Shown here in pieces: positions 1 to 8,462 of a stretch of DNA of 64,000 nt. Origin of the DNA: Marinicella sp. (lineage in GTDB: Bacteria > Pseudomonadota > Gammaproteobacteria > Xanthomonadales > Marinicellaceae). The position numbers were made by a program, and so were the translations under genes. The DNA lies in NCBI GenBank assembly GCA_028284365.1, contig JANQRW010000087.1, forward strand, positions 33,459 through 97,458. The letters run 5' to 3'. Positions within the stretch are counted from its first letter, which is position 1, and the number at the start of each line of letters is the position of its first letter. The notes beneath the pieces were generated by a model that saw only the letters and a list, made by a program, of their open reading frames with translations, had not been told where the DNA came from and searched no databases.

Positions 1-1
1 C

Positions 2-1435
2 ATAACAGGTACGGGCACTTCCAATGGCAGCGGAGGAACAATACAGAACACCACTTTAAATGGCATTCTGATAGAGAATACCAATAACATCAACATCAGT
101 AATGTAAATCTCAACAATGGCACCAACGAATCCGCTGGCTGTTTAGCTGGAGTTAATGGTGTCAGTGGCGATTGTAACGCCGCGATTGAATTCAATACAG
201 TCAGCAATATTAATTTAACAAACCTCACCATAGACGGCAACGGCGATGCCTCTGACGAGTTAGGCATATATGCCAACACAGTCACCAACTTCGATATGAA
301 CAATGTAACGGTTCAAAACGTATCAGACAGCATCAATGAACACGGTATTTATGTGGTTAATTTAGCTGGAATCGGCAGCAACACCAGTCGCTGGCAAGAT
401 CTGACTGTTAACAACACGGCTGGAGACACAGCTATATTAGTGACTCAAAACACCGGCAACGCAGAATTAATTGTTGATGGGGATACCAACATCACCAATG
501 CCCTGGAAGCTGGTTTTGAAGCCAGAACCACCACCGCAACTGCTAACCTGACCGTTACCCTGGGCGATGCACCAGCAATAGGCAGTGAAACTACACTGAT
601 TGAAAACACCAATATTGGCGCCCTTTTCATCGCTGATAATGGCAATTTAACCGCCAATGTTCGCAACAGCATCATTCAACCAGGAGCTGGTATCGGTTCT
701 ATTATCAGACCAGGTTCAGGTTCTAATGGTGTTATGTTTGTCGGTGTTACGGCACAATCTGGAGGTACTACAGGATCAGTCACACTGAATGCGATAGGTA
801 ACAGCACCACTCAGGAAGACGGTGGCGCTGGCGGTACAGGTAGATCGGCCAATGCCTTGGGCGGATCTCAAAACATCAGTGGCAATGTCAGCAACAACAC
901 CATTGGATCTAATGACGAATTTGTAGACGGATTCTTTTCAAACTTTACTGGAGTCGGTAACTTAACCACCAATACAGTTCTTATAGATAACAACATCATC
1001 AATATGACTGGAACAGGCACCAATGAAACCATCTCAGGCATTGAATACAACGCTTCGGACAGTGCAGGTGAATTATCCATGACGGTCACCAACAACACCA
1101 TATTTTCGGCCGGTGATAATGGATTTTCGGGAGGTATCATCTCACTGGCTGGTGATACTGGTGGTGGCGATAATAACATTCTTTGTACTGATTTGATAGG
1201 AAATGATGCCACATTACCCAATGCACCTGTTGGTGTTGATGGTGACGATTATGTCTTTGTTTCTTTCTCTGGCACTGAAATCAGGCTGGAAAACCCAACT
1301 TTAGGTGTCTTGTCAGAAGCTCAAATTGATGCCCACATTATTGGCAACGACGCAGGAACAACAACAGCAACCGATGTTAATGTCTTCAACGTAGGTAGTG
1401 GCTTCCACTCTGGTGTGAGTGCATGCCCACAATAA
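2..1435 (+). CDS. Parallel beta-helix surface protein, 3' part (5' end outside window)
   Basis: The frame is open from the first bases of the window to TAA at 1433-1435, so this is the C-terminal part (about 477 residues) of a larger protein; the ATG at 296 is internal. The sequence is dominated by Asn, Thr, Gly, Val and Ile. Short strand-turn units such as NISNVNLNNGT, NINLTNLTIDGNGD and NGLTVTN-like stretches recur every 20-25 residues, the pattern of right-handed parallel beta-helix adhesins or autotransporter passengers. There are very few Lys or aromatic residues. Two Cys lie near the C-terminus (ILCTD and SACPQ) and could form a disulfide. No membrane anchor or beta-barrel follows, so the protein is probably released or held by its missing N-terminal part. 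It lies 160 bp before the collar-protein trio. Function is not recognised beyond a surface or secreted fold. Confidence 0.75.
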   Translation: MTGTGTSNGSGGTIQNTTLNGILIENTNNINISNVNLNNGTNESAGCLAGVNGVSGDCNAAIEFNTVSNINLTNLTIDGNGDASDELGIYANTVTNFDMNNVTVQNVSDSINEHGIYVVNLAGIGSNTSRWQDLTVNNTAGDTAILVTQNTGNAELIVDGDTNITNALEAGFEARTTTATANLTVTLGDAPAIGSETTLIENTNIGALFIADNGNLTANVRNSIIQPGAGIGSIIRPGSGSNGVMFVGVTAQSGGTTGSVTLNAIGNSTTQEDGGAGGTGRSANALGGSQNISGNVSNNTIGSNDEFVDGFFSNFTGVGNLTTNTVLIDNNIINMTGTGTNETISGIEYNASDSAGELSMTVTNNTIFSAGDNGFSGGIISLAGDTGGGDNNILCTDLIGNDATLPNAPVGVDGDDYVFVSFSGTEIRLENPTLGVLSEAQIDAHIIGNDAGTTTATDVNVFNVGSGFHSGVSACPQ

Positions 1436-1598
1436 AGTTAAAACAGAGAAACGTGATAATACTGCTTACTCACAATAACCGTGTCCATAAAAGAGGAGTT
1501 AATTGATCTAAAAACTTAATAAAAAACTTTAAAAAGAGGAGTTAGCATATGCATAGTTTATTTTTCGTAACCAATAACACTAATCAAGGGGGTGTTTT
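1436..1598 (+). promoter_or_regulatory. Leader region of collar operon with duplicated Shine-Dalgarno element
   Basis: The gap between the beta-helix gene and the first collar gene contains the element AAGAGGAGTTA twice, at about 1491 and 1534. Both copies are near-perfect Shine-Dalgarno sequences. The first is followed only by a TTG and an immediate stop. The second sits 7 nt before an ATG (1549) that opens a 22-codon frame overlapping the first collar start. No clear hairpin terminator was found here, so read-through from the beta-helix gene is possible. Confidence 0.45.
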
Positions 1599-1617
1599 AT
1601 GTCTGAACCATTTTTAG
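1549..1617 (+). CDS. Possible 22-residue leader peptide overlapping the first collar gene
   Basis: ATG at 1549 is preceded by AGAGGAG with a 7-nt spacer, a better ribosome site than most annotated genes here. The frame reads 22 codons (begins MHSLFFVTNN, ends LNHF) and stops at TAG 1615-1617, 17 nt inside the first collar gene (ATG 1599) in another frame. A ribosome terminating here could re-initiate at 1599, which also has its own purine-rich site (AAGGGGGTG). It may be a translational-coupling leader or chance; no homolog is recognised. Confidence 0.35.
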   Translation: MHSLFFVTNNTNQGGVLCLNHF

Positions 1618-2111
1618 CAGAAATCAGAATCGTGGGCTTTAATTTTGCACCGCGTGGCTGGGCCTTTTGTAATGGCCAAATTTTACCAATAAACCAAAAT
1701 CAATCATTATATTCTCTGTTAGGAACCACTTATGGCGGTGACGGCAGGACATCATTCGCACTACCAGATGTCAGAGGGCGCGTACCTATTCATGTAGGTA
1801 GCAACGGTGGACCTAATCATCGCGAAGGACAAAAATCTGGTGAAGAAACTCATACCCTGACAGCAGCAGAAATGCCACAACACAGTCATGGCATGAACGG
1901 CACAAGCAACACAGCATCAGAAGCCACTCCAAACAGTAACTTGCTACCTGGTGGTAATAATGGCCAACCTTACGCCACATCAGGAACAGTTACTATGGGT
2001 ACAGGCACCATTGCCAATGTTGGCGGTGGGCAAGCTCATAACAATATGCAACCATATCTGGCAATGAATTATTGTATTGCCTTACGTGGCTTATTCCCTT
2101 CACGAAACTAG
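1599..2111 (+). CDS. Phage tail collar / MdpB-like protein, copy 1
   Basis: A 170-residue protein of the tail-collar (microcystin-dependent protein, MdpB) family. The N-terminal collar domain (residues about 5-60) has the hallmark NFAPRGWAFCNGQILPI and LLGTTYGGDGRTSFALPD segments, then LRGRVPIH-type sequence. The middle is low-complexity Gly/Asn/Thr with an HTLTAAEMPQHSHG motif. The C-terminus ends in NNMQPYLAMNYCIALRGLFP, the usual closing motif. Family members resemble short tail-fibre tips and are often encoded as chromosomal trios with no phage genes nearby. The start has a G-rich ribosome site. The stop TAG at 2109 is part of the next gene's ribosome site. Function in the cell is unknown; a trimeric surface or secreted appendage is an inference. 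Confidence 0.88.
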   Translation: MSEPFLAEIRIVGFNFAPRGWAFCNGQILPINQNQSLYSLLGTTYGGDGRTSFALPDVRGRVPIHVGSNGGPNHREGQKSGEETHTLTAAEMPQHSHGMNGTSNTASEATPNSNLLPGGNNGQPYATSGTVTMGTGTIANVGGGQAHNNMQPYLAMNYCIALRGLFPSRN

Positions 2112-2121
2112 GAGAAATCAT

Positions 2122-2646
2122 ATGTCAGAACCATTTGTAGGCGAAGTTCGCATGTTTGCGGGTAACTTTGCACCTCGAGGATGGGCCTTTTGTGATGGGC
2201 AATTATTGGCCGTTTCACAAAATGATGCCCTGTTTAGTTTATTAGGAACAATTTATGGCGGTGACGGCAGAACAACTTTTGGCCTGCCTGATATGCGTGG
2301 TCGATTGGCAATACACGCGGGATCTGGTCCAGGTTTAAGTCCCAGACGCTTAGGAGCAAAAGCCGGTTCAGAAAATGAAACCCTAACTGTCAATCAATTA
2401 CCCAGTCATACTCATGATGTACACGCATCTAATGCCGCTGGCTCTTCAACCAACCCCACGGGTAATTTCGCCAGAGATACAGCCGGCTCGGATATCTATA
2501 TACAAGATTTATCAGCCACAAACACGGCTTTGAACTCCAATGCGATCAGTAACGTCGGTGGTTCAAGAAGCCACACCAATTTGATGCCCTTTTTATGCAT
2601 CAATTACATCATTGCCTTATTTGGCATTTACCCATCCAGACAATAG
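2122..2646 (+). CDS. Phage tail collar / MdpB-like protein, copy 2
   Basis: A 174-residue paralog of the preceding gene. ATG 2122 is chosen over an upstream in-frame start because TAGGAG directly precedes it and because MSEPFVGEVRMFAGNFAP aligns with the starts of copies 1 and 3. It keeps APRGWAFCDGQLL, LLGTIYGGDGRTTFGLPD and the C-terminal NLMPFLCINYIIALFGIYP. The central loop (residues about 95-150) differs strongly in sequence and length, as expected if the variable tip differs between paralogs. Only 10 nt separate it from copy 1, and the previous stop codon overlaps the Shine-Dalgarno sequence, so translation is probably coupled. Confidence 0.88.
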   Translation: MSEPFVGEVRMFAGNFAPRGWAFCDGQLLAVSQNDALFSLLGTIYGGDGRTTFGLPDMRGRLAIHAGSGPGLSPRRLGAKAGSENETLTVNQLPSHTHDVHASNAAGSSTNPTGNFARDTAGSDIYIQDLSATNTALNSNAISNVGGSRSHTNLMPFLCINYIIALFGIYPSRQ

Positions 2647-2656
2647 GAGAAACATC

Positions 2657-3196
2657 ATGTCAGAACCTTTTATAGCAGAAATAAGAATTTTCGCTGGCAA
2701 TTTTGCTCCCAGAAGCTGGGCTTTCTGTAATGGGCAGTTACTGCCTATTTCACAAAATACAGCATTATTTTCATTAATTGGCACCACTTACGGCGGAGAT
2801 GGTCGATCCACCACGGCACTGCCAAATTTACAAGGCAGAGCAGCCATGCATCCTGGACGCGGACCTGGTTTGACGGCTCGCAGGCTGGGCCAAAGAGGCG
2901 GTACCGAGATGGTGTCATTATCAGAAGCACAAATGCCAAACCATCAACACAGTGTCATTGCTGATTCTAATTCCGGCGGTTTCTCTGGGGGTGGCGCTGA
3001 TACACCAGATCCTGGTCAACATTTTTTAGCCAATACTTCTGCCAGCGGCCAGTTTTACGCCGATGGCTCAAACAACCTAAGTGCCATGCGAGATGTCCAA
3101 AGTAACGGTGGCAGCCAACCACACAATAACATGCAACCTTATATTGCCATTAATTTCATCATTGCATTACAGGGCTTATACCCTTCCAGGAGTTAA
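2657..3196 (+). CDS. Phage tail collar / MdpB-like protein, copy 3
   Basis: A 179-residue third paralog. The start ATG at 2657 follows TAGGAG and gives MSEPFIAEIRIFAGNFAPRS, matching its neighbours. The collar motif is kept (SWAFCNGQLLPIS, LIGTTYGGDGRSTTALPN) and the C-terminus reads NNMQPYIAINFIIALQGLYP. The central insert is Gly/Ser/Asp-rich. In the first motif the usual GW is SW. It is the last of three collar genes; its final codons AGG AGT serve as the ribosome site of the next gene (ATG 3199). Three divergent copies in one transcript suggest a hetero-oligomer or three tip specificities, which is inference. Confidence 0.88.
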   Translation: MSEPFIAEIRIFAGNFAPRSWAFCNGQLLPISQNTALFSLIGTTYGGDGRSTTALPNLQGRAAMHPGRGPGLTARRLGQRGGTEMVSLSEAQMPNHQHSVIADSNSGGFSGGGADTPDPGQHFLANTSASGQFYADGSNNLSAMRDVQSNGGSQPHNNMQPYIAINFIIALQGLYPSRS

Positions 3197-3198
3197 TT

Positions 3199-3546
3199 AT
3201 GAACCGAAGAAATTTTGCAAAATCAGTGATCATAACTGCTGGCGCTTCTGCGTTTATAGGTAGGCCCGTTTCAGCTTCTACTGTCAACCAAACTAAATTT
3301 GAAACTGGGCATCAGATGCGCAGTGATGAAGGCCTGAAAATGACTTTAAGTGATCATGAACTGCCAACCCTAAACAAAGATCAAAAGCAATTTGTATTAA
3401 CTTTTGATGTGGATGACCCAAGTGAACGTTTGCAGGAAAAAATATACCACCTCACGGATCGCAATGGGAAAAGGCATGAAATTTTTATGTCACCCATTAA
3501 TAACAAGCAATTACAAGCTGTTTTCAATTGGAGAGTCCATGCCTGA
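3199..3546 (+). CDS. Small Tat-signal protein, possibly divergent DUF6916-like
   Basis: A 115-residue protein starting MNRRNFAKSVIITAG. RRNFAK fits the twin-arginine consensus RRxFxK, followed by a short hydrophobic stretch and a likely cleavage near PVSA. The mature part (about 90 residues) resembles in layout the DUF6916-like gene at 4056-4355: a strand ending in FVLTFDV, then KIYHLTDRNGKRHEIFMSPI, then LQAVFNW, compared with FSIVFAC, GVYKISHKTMGEFELFLVPV and HYEAIFT. This parallel is read by eye. It has a strong AGGAG site inside the preceding stop region, and its own stop overlaps the GNAT start. It is probably exported folded; role unknown but tied to the collar operon by coupling. Confidence 0.65.
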   Translation: MNRRNFAKSVIITAGASAFIGRPVSASTVNQTKFETGHQMRSDEGLKMTLSDHELPTLNKDQKQFVLTFDVDDPSERLQEKIYHLTDRNGKRHEIFMSPINNKQLQAVFNWRVHA

Positions 3547-4063
3547 AAACTGGTTGGCTTTTAAAAATGAGCCAAAACAGATACCTTCAGACATTTATTT
3601 TGAAGCCATATCCACAAAGGATATGGCTTTCTTGGCCGAATTGTACTGCTCAACACGCTGGGAAGAAGTTAGGCAAGCCCCTTGGGATGATCAACAACGC
3701 ATCGATTTTCTCAACCAACAATTCGAAGCACAACACCAACATTACTCCACCCATTACCCCAATGCCGAAAAATTATTAATTAAAAAAGACAGCAGAAACA
3801 TTGGCAGGATTTATGTTGACCGTGATGCAGTGTCAATTTGCTTGATTGATGTGGCTTTACTCACCGCTGAACGTGGTACTGGCTTAGGTAGTTTGTTATT
3901 AAAAGAGCTGTTATTAGAGGCCCAAGAAACCAGTAAAAAAGTAGTCATTCACGTTGAAAACTTTAATCCTGCATACCAATGGTATTTACGACATGGGTTT
4001 GAACAAGTTGAAGATAAAGGAGTTTACCAATACATGGAATGGTATCCAAAAAAAATCAAGTGA
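3539..4063 (+). CDS. GNAT-family N-acetyltransferase
   Basis: A 174-residue protein. ATG 3539 is preferred because GGAGAG precedes it and because upstream in-frame codons are the shadow of the previous gene; it overlaps that gene's stop by 8 bp. The C-terminal half has the acetyl-CoA-binding motif A region, LTAERGTGLGSLLLKELL (R/Q-x-x-G-x-G/A type), then motif B YQWYLRHGFEQVED. The substrate cannot be told from sequence. Position as the last gene of the collar operon suggests modification of a component or of a small surface precursor. GNAT genes are commonly seen beside MdpB-like trios. Its end overlaps the convergent DUF6916-like gene by 8 bp. Confidence 0.85.
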   Translation: MPENWLAFKNEPKQIPSDIYFEAISTKDMAFLAELYCSTRWEEVRQAPWDDQQRIDFLNQQFEAQHQHYSTHYPNAEKLLIKKDSRNIGRIYVDRDAVSICLIDVALLTAERGTGLGSLLLKELLLEAQETSKKVVIHVENFNPAYQWYLRHGFEQVEDKGVYQYMEWYPKKIK

Positions 4064-4355
4064 AAATAGCTTCGTAGTGAACACCTTTGTTGTCACCAAA
4101 GACTGGGACCAAAAACAACTCAAATTCACCCATCGTTTTATGGGAGATCTTGTAAACGCCCTGTTCAAATACTTCTGTTTCATTACAAGCAAAAACAATT
4201 GAGAACTGATCATTTTGGTCTTTGTTAGTTGCTTTCAGACCTGACTTCACCTCTTCTATTCTACAAGGAAACGCCTTATTTTCACTGAAAGATATCTCAA
4301 ATAAATCCGCCGCATGGTTGTCGAAATGTTTTTTGTTTGGTAAAGTCATCATCAT
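4056..4355 (-). CDS. DUF6916-like domain protein
   Basis: A cytosolic protein of 99 residues. The first ATG of an ATGATGATG run (4355, 4352, 4349) is taken as start; a TTG lies seven codons upstream. No signal peptide is visible. The sequence reads as one beta-rich domain: FEISFSE, FSIVFACN, EQGVYKISHKTMGEFELFLV and YEAIFT. The GEFELFLVPV...YEAIF signature is what I associate with DUF6916, a small domain often encoded next to MdpB-like collar proteins. It is convergent with, and overlaps by 8 bp, the GNAT gene, so antisense transcription over the operon end is possible. No ribosome site stands out. Confidence 0.6.
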   Translation of the reverse strand: MMMTLPNKKHFDNHAADLFEISFSENKAFPCRIEEVKSGLKATNKDQNDQFSIVFACNETEVFEQGVYKISHKTMGEFELFLVPVFGDNKGVHYEAIFT

Positions 4356-4473
4356 TAAGTGGTACAAAGTTATCAATAAATATTATAACTTAATTCAACC
4401 TGATTTTTTAGCCTTGATGGCTCGAATCAATAATTGAAAACTGACCCTCTATTTTCAAAGTATTTTTAACTCA

Positions 4474-5028
4474 TCAAAATGGATTAAGCGTGTAACCTTC
4501 GTTTTGTAGTAATGCATGGGCAGTCATCGCTGATAACGATAAGGTTACTCCAGGTAATAAATCTATCTTCTTTACCCCGTAGTAGGCGGCACTTTGACCA
4601 CAAACAGTAAAGGTAACACCCAGTTTTTGTAATTCCTGAATCAACGCTGCATTAGAATTAATTGCATTACTTTTGTTATCCTCAAGAGATTGATAGTGGC
4701 TATTGTTTATCATGTCTTTCACAGCACCACCATGAATGACCATAGCCAACTTTATATTAGCTACATCAATTCCAGCAGCTACGTGCATGTTCAGAAAACG
4801 TGCAGCACTATTAATACTGCGATTCAATTGGCCGATTTCAGCTTGTTTATCTACATCAAAACTTACTTTGAAATTTGTATTTTCTGGTAGTTTTTCAGCT
4901 CCTTTAACATCAGCAATCATACCAAACTTTTCAATTGCAGGACCTTTATGGAACTGGCTGGTTTGAGCAAATACCGGAACAATGATTACTTGCATCACTA
5001 ACAACATCATCATGGGTGTTTTTTTCAT
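4474..5028 (-). CDS. Periplasmic DsrE/F-family protein
   Basis: A 184-residue protein with an N-terminal signal peptide (MKKTPMMMLLVMQVIIVPVF, cleavage near FAQ). The mature part resembles the DsrE/DsrF/TusD fold: LNMHVAAGIDVANIKLAMVIHGGAV forms the first strand-helix-strand unit with HGG. VTFTVCGQSAAYYGV carries a single conserved Cys in the position of the sulfur-carrier cysteine of this superfamily, followed by PGVTLSLSAMTAHALLQNEGY. Exported DsrE homologs of this size are known but their substrates are not. Only 3 bp separate it from ftsK upstream, so they are probably cotranscribed. lolA is the more usual gene at this position behind ftsK in gammaproteobacteria. Confidence 0.78.
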   Translation of the reverse strand: MKKTPMMMLLVMQVIIVPVFAQTSQFHKGPAIEKFGMIADVKGAEKLPENTNFKVSFDVDKQAEIGQLNRSINSAARFLNMHVAAGIDVANIKLAMVIHGGAVKDMINNSHYQSLEDNKSNAINSNAALIQELQKLGVTFTVCGQSAAYYGVKKIDLLPGVTLSLSAMTAHALLQNEGYTLNPF

Positions 5029-5031
5029 ACT

Positions 5032-7311
5032 TTACTCCACAGAAGGTGGTGGTGGCGCCAATACTTCACGTGCACCATTATGTGCAGGAGCCGAAACAAC
5101 ACCGTTGGCTTCTAATTGTTCAACAATTGTTGCTGCCCGGTTGTAGCCAACTCGTAAACGCCTTTGTACATATGAAATTGAAGCTTTGCGACTTTCAGTC
5201 ACCACAAACACAGCTTTATCATACAATTCATCAACATCTGAATCAGCTTTTTCAGGCAAACCTGTTTCACTAAGCATTTGCCCATCATCAGTCAATTGCA
5301 CATTATCCAAGATGCCTTCTTGGTATTCAGCTTCATAATGGCTGGTCAGATAATTCACTACTGAATGTACTTCATGGTCATCAACAAAGGCACCATGAAC
5401 ACGGTCAGCCTGTGCTTTTCCTGGTGGTAAATACAGCATGTCACCATGCCCTAATAACATTTCAGCACCACCCTGATCCAAAATGGTACGTGAATCAATA
5501 CGTGAAGAGACTTGGAAGGCCATCCGCGTTGGGATATTAGCCTTAATCAGACCAGTTATCACATCCACAGATGGTCGTTGTGTTGCCAACACCAAATGCA
5601 CCCCAGCAGCACGGGCTTTTTGTGCCAAGCGAGCAATCAGCTCTTCGACCTTCTTACCCACAATCATCATCATATCAGCAAATTCATCAATGATTACGAC
5701 AATAAAAGGCATAGGCTTCAAAGCCTCTTGAGTGGAACCAAAAGGTGCTGTTGTTTCGTCCCAAAATGGATCCATAATAGGATTGCCGGCATCAATGGCT
5801 TTCTGAATTTTCTTATTGAATCCAGCTAAATTGCGCACACCCATAGCTGCCATTAATTTATAACGACGTTCCATTTCTGCAACACACCAACGCAAGGCAT
5901 TGGCAGCCTCTTTCATGTCAGTCACCACTGGTGCCAACAAATGAGGAATGCCTTCATAAATTGAAAGCTCTAGCATTTTAGGGTCAACCATGATCATTTT
6001 GACTTGTTCAGGACTGGCCTTGTACAACAATGAAATGATCATCGAATTCACAGCCACTGATTTACCTGAGCCGGTGGTGCCAGCAACCAATAAATGCGGC
6101 ATTTTAGCAATGTCAGCAATCACCGGGTTACCACCAATACTTTTACCCATTGCAAGGGTTAATGGTGATTTTGATTTATCAAAACTAACTGATCTGAGGA
6201 TTTCGCTTAAATAAACTATCTCGCGAGTGGCGTTGGGAATTTCTATGCCGATGTAAGGCTTGCCTGGAATCACATCAACAATACGCACACTGGTGATTGA
6301 CAAACCACGCGCTAAATCTTTGGCTAAACCTACAATTTTACTGGCCTTGATACCTGCAGATGGGTTCACTTCAAATCGCGTTACAACTGGCCCCGGATAA
6401 ACGCCCACCACTTCAGCCTTAACTTTATAATCTGCCAGCTTCAATTCCAACTGCCTGGACAGCACTTCAAGTTCTTCATTGGTATAACCAAAAACTTGAT
6501 CTTTAGGTGTATCCAATAATGACAATGGCGGTAACTTACCAGCAGGAAGTGTATGAAACAGATTCATCTGTTTTTCTTTGTTTGAACGTTTGCTTTCCTT
6601 GACTTCGGGCTCAAGTTGTTCAATCACTATAGGTTCACGTTGTTCCTGAATTTTTTTATCAATTTTTCGCACCTCTTCGCGCTCTTCGCGCGCTTTTTTA
6701 CCGGCTCGCCAATCTTTAAACTGTTCCCATTTCAACCCCAGCCAATGAAAAAATTTGATGGTCAGCTGCCCAACTTTATCAGCCAGGCCAATCCACGATA
6801 GACCAGTGAACAAAGTGATACCAGCCAAGAATGTGGCTGCCAAAATTAAAGTTGCACCAATGTCACCAAAACCAGAAAACACTGAAGTACCAACCACATC
6901 ACCTATGATGCCACCGCCAGAAAATGGCATGCCACCGGTGGCAGCATTTAAATGTGACAAACCACAACCTGTTAATAATGAAGCCACAAAACCCAACGAT
7001 TTAATGATGGTGTCTAACCAGGTATCTTCATCATCACTGCCATCCTGGAATAAACGCCAGGCAACATAAAGTAAACCCAACGGAATGAAATAGGCAAAAT
7101 AACCCAGAAAGTGTAATAAGAAATCTGCTACATAAGCGCCTGTTACACCGCCCAAATTATTAACCTTGGTTACATCTGAAGTTGCAAATGAACCAGGGTC
7201 CTGTGGGTGGTAGGTCATTAAAGACAGTAAAAAATAAGCCGCAACAGGAACAATGATAAAAACCAGTGATTCCCTAACGCGATTTCTGACTTGTTTAGAA
7301 ACTTGATTCAA
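5032..7311 (-). CDS. ftsK: DNA translocase FtsK
   Basis: A 759-residue FtsK/SpoIIIE translocase that moves chromosome ends through the division septum toward dif. About four membrane segments occupy residues 15-185 (for example [19 protein letters not shown]). A short charged linker (about 200-260) replaces the very long Pro/Gln linker of the E. coli protein. The motor has Walker A GTTGSGKS (411-418) and Walker [11 protein letters not shown] (D542). The C-terminal winged-helix gamma domain (about 690-745) includes [20 protein letters not shown], which reads KOPS motifs. It ends in a Pro-rich tail. It lies downstream of ald on the same strand, with a hairpin between them. Confidence 0.97.
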   Translation of the reverse strand: MNQVSKQVRNRVRESLVFIIVPVAAYFLLSLMTYHPQDPGSFATSDVTKVNNLGGVTGAYVADFLLHFLGYFAYFIPLGLLYVAWRLFQDGSDDEDTWLDTIIKSLGFVASLLTGCGLSHLNAATGGMPFSGGGIIGDVVGTSVFSGFGDIGATLILAATFLAGITLFTGLSWIGLADKVGQLTIKFFHWLGLKWEQFKDWRAGKKAREEREEVRKIDKKIQEQREPIVIEQLEPEVKESKRSNKEKQMNLFHTLPAGKLPPLSLLDTPKDQVFGYTNEELEVLSRQLELKLADYKVKAEVVGVYPGPVVTRFEVNPSAGIKASKIVGLAKDLARGLSITSVRIVDVIPGKPYIGIEIPNATREIVYLSEILRSVSFDKSKSPLTLAMGKSIGGNPVIADIAKMPHLLVAGTTGSGKSVAVNSMIISLLYKASPEQVKMIMVDPKMLELSIYEGIPHLLAPVVTDMKEAANALRWCVAEMERRYKLMAAMGVRNLAGFNKKIQKAIDAGNPIMDPFWDETTAPFGSTQEALKPMPFIVVIIDEFADMMMIVGKKVEELIARLAQKARAAGVHLVLATQRPSVDVITGLIKANIPTRMAFQVSSRIDSRTILDQGGAEMLLGHGDMLYLPPGKAQADRVHGAFVDDHEVHSVVNYLTSHYEAEYQEGILDNVQLTDDGQMLSETGLPEKADSDVDELYDKAVFVVTESRKASISYVQRRLRVGYNRAATIVEQLEANGVVSAPAHNGAREVLAPPPPSVE

Positions 7312-7336
7312 TGGCTGGTGTTAGTACAAGTAATAA

Positions 7337-7360
7337 AGCATTAGGATAAGCCCTAATGCT
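7337..7360 (-). terminator. Hairpin between ald and ftsK
   Basis: AGCATTAGG (7337-7345), six-base loop, CCTAATGCT (7352-7360): a perfect 9-bp stem. Read on the reverse strand it follows the ald stop by 40 bp and is trailed by the T-rich run TTATTACTT, so it may be a weak rho-independent terminator of ald. The T-tract is interrupted, so read-through into ftsK is likely. Confidence 0.55.
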
Positions 7361-7400
7361 CTATTATTCAATTCATCCGTGTCGCTATTTTTCAATTGTT

Positions 7401-8462
7401 TTAAAGATCCATTAGGGCAGGATGAACAATTTGTCCGCTTTGTACATTAATACCTTTATGTAACGATGGAACAGCAGCCCAATCAGCTTGAGTTAGTCTT
7501 TGTACATATGGCAATATAGCTGCTGAAATGGCATGTGTTGATGTTCTTGGAACGGCACCTGGCATATTAGTCACAGAAAAATGCACCACACCATGTTCTA
7601 CAAAAGTTGGATCAGCCCAAGTGGTTGGCTTGGTGGTCTCGACACAGCCACCCTGATCTACTGAAATATCAGCGATCACAGAACCTGCTTCCATGCCCTT
7701 AACCATATCTTCAGTAATGACATGTGGCGCTTTGGCTCCAGTAACCAAAACAGCACCAATCACTAAATCAGCATTGGAGATCTCATCCGCAACAAGCTCT
7801 TGATATGGATACAAGGCAGTTACATTTGATCCCATAGCCATCATTTGAGCCAATCGATCCTGGCGTTTATCAAAAACCACTACATTGGCGCCACTGGCCG
7901 CTGCCAATGCCGCTGAATTACCACCAGCAGCACCACCACCAAGAACCACAACTTTACCGCGTTCAGTTGATGGTAAACCGCCCAACAACAAGCCTTTACC
8001 ACCCATCGGATGGTGTAAGGTATGCGTCCCTACTTGGGTGGCAATTTTACCAGCAATGATACTCATTGGTGCCAGCAATGGTAATGAGCCATCAGCTTCT
8101 TCTACTGTTTCAAATGCAACACCAGTTAAACCAATATCCAATAAAGACTGAGTCAACGCAGGCTCAGCTGCCAAATGCAAATAACAAAACAAAAGGTGGT
8201 CTTCTCTGAGGTATTGTAAATCACCAGCAATCGGCTCTTTAACTTTAACAATCATCTCAGCAACGCCATACAAACTCTCCGCGTCTGGTTCTATTTTCAC
8301 ACCTGCTCGAACATAATCATCATCAGAAAAACCGCTCATAATACCAGCGCTTGACTGGATATAAACATCATTACCTGCTCTGACCAAGTCAGCTGCCGCC
8401 GCTGGTACCAAAGCCACTCGACCTTCGAGTGTTTTGGTCTCTTTTGGAATACCAATTTTCAT
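7401..8462 (-). CDS. ald: Alanine dehydrogenase
   Basis: A 353-residue NAD-dependent alanine dehydrogenase (L-alanine + NAD = pyruvate + ammonia + NADH). ATG 8462 is chosen because MKIGIPKETKTLEGRVAL matches the family start; R15 and the Lys of VKVKEP contact pyruvate, and the His of CYLHLAAEP is the catalytic base. The Rossmann fold carries KVVVLGGGAAGGNSA, followed by GAVLVTGAKAPHVIT and DISVDQGGCVETT. The length is slightly below the usual 370. It is transcribed alone, divergent from trxB across a 700-bp repeat-containing spacer. A dyad at 8522-8548, 60-85 bp upstream of the start, is a candidate regulator site. Confidence 0.96.
   Translation of the reverse strand: MKIGIPKETKTLEGRVALVPAAAADLVRAGNDVYIQSSAGIMSGFSDDDYVRAGVKIEPDAESLYGVAEMIVKVKEPIAGDLQYLREDHLLFCYLHLAAEPALTQSLLDIGLTGVAFETVEEADGSLPLLAPMSIIAGKIATQVGTHTLHHPMGGKGLLLGGLPSTERGKVVVLGGGAAGGNSAALAAASGANVVVFDKRQDRLAQMMAMGSNVTALYPYQELVADEISNADLVIGAVLVTGAKAPHVITEDMVKGMEAGSVIADISVDQGGCVETTKPTTWADPTFVEHGVVHFSVTNMPGAVPRTSTHAISAAILPYVQRLTQADWAAVPSLHKGINVQSGQIVHPALMDL

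Noticed and set aside
1599..3196. Prophage or tailocin
   Set aside because: Only collar-like proteins are present. No tube, sheath, baseplate, lysis or integrase genes occur within the window.
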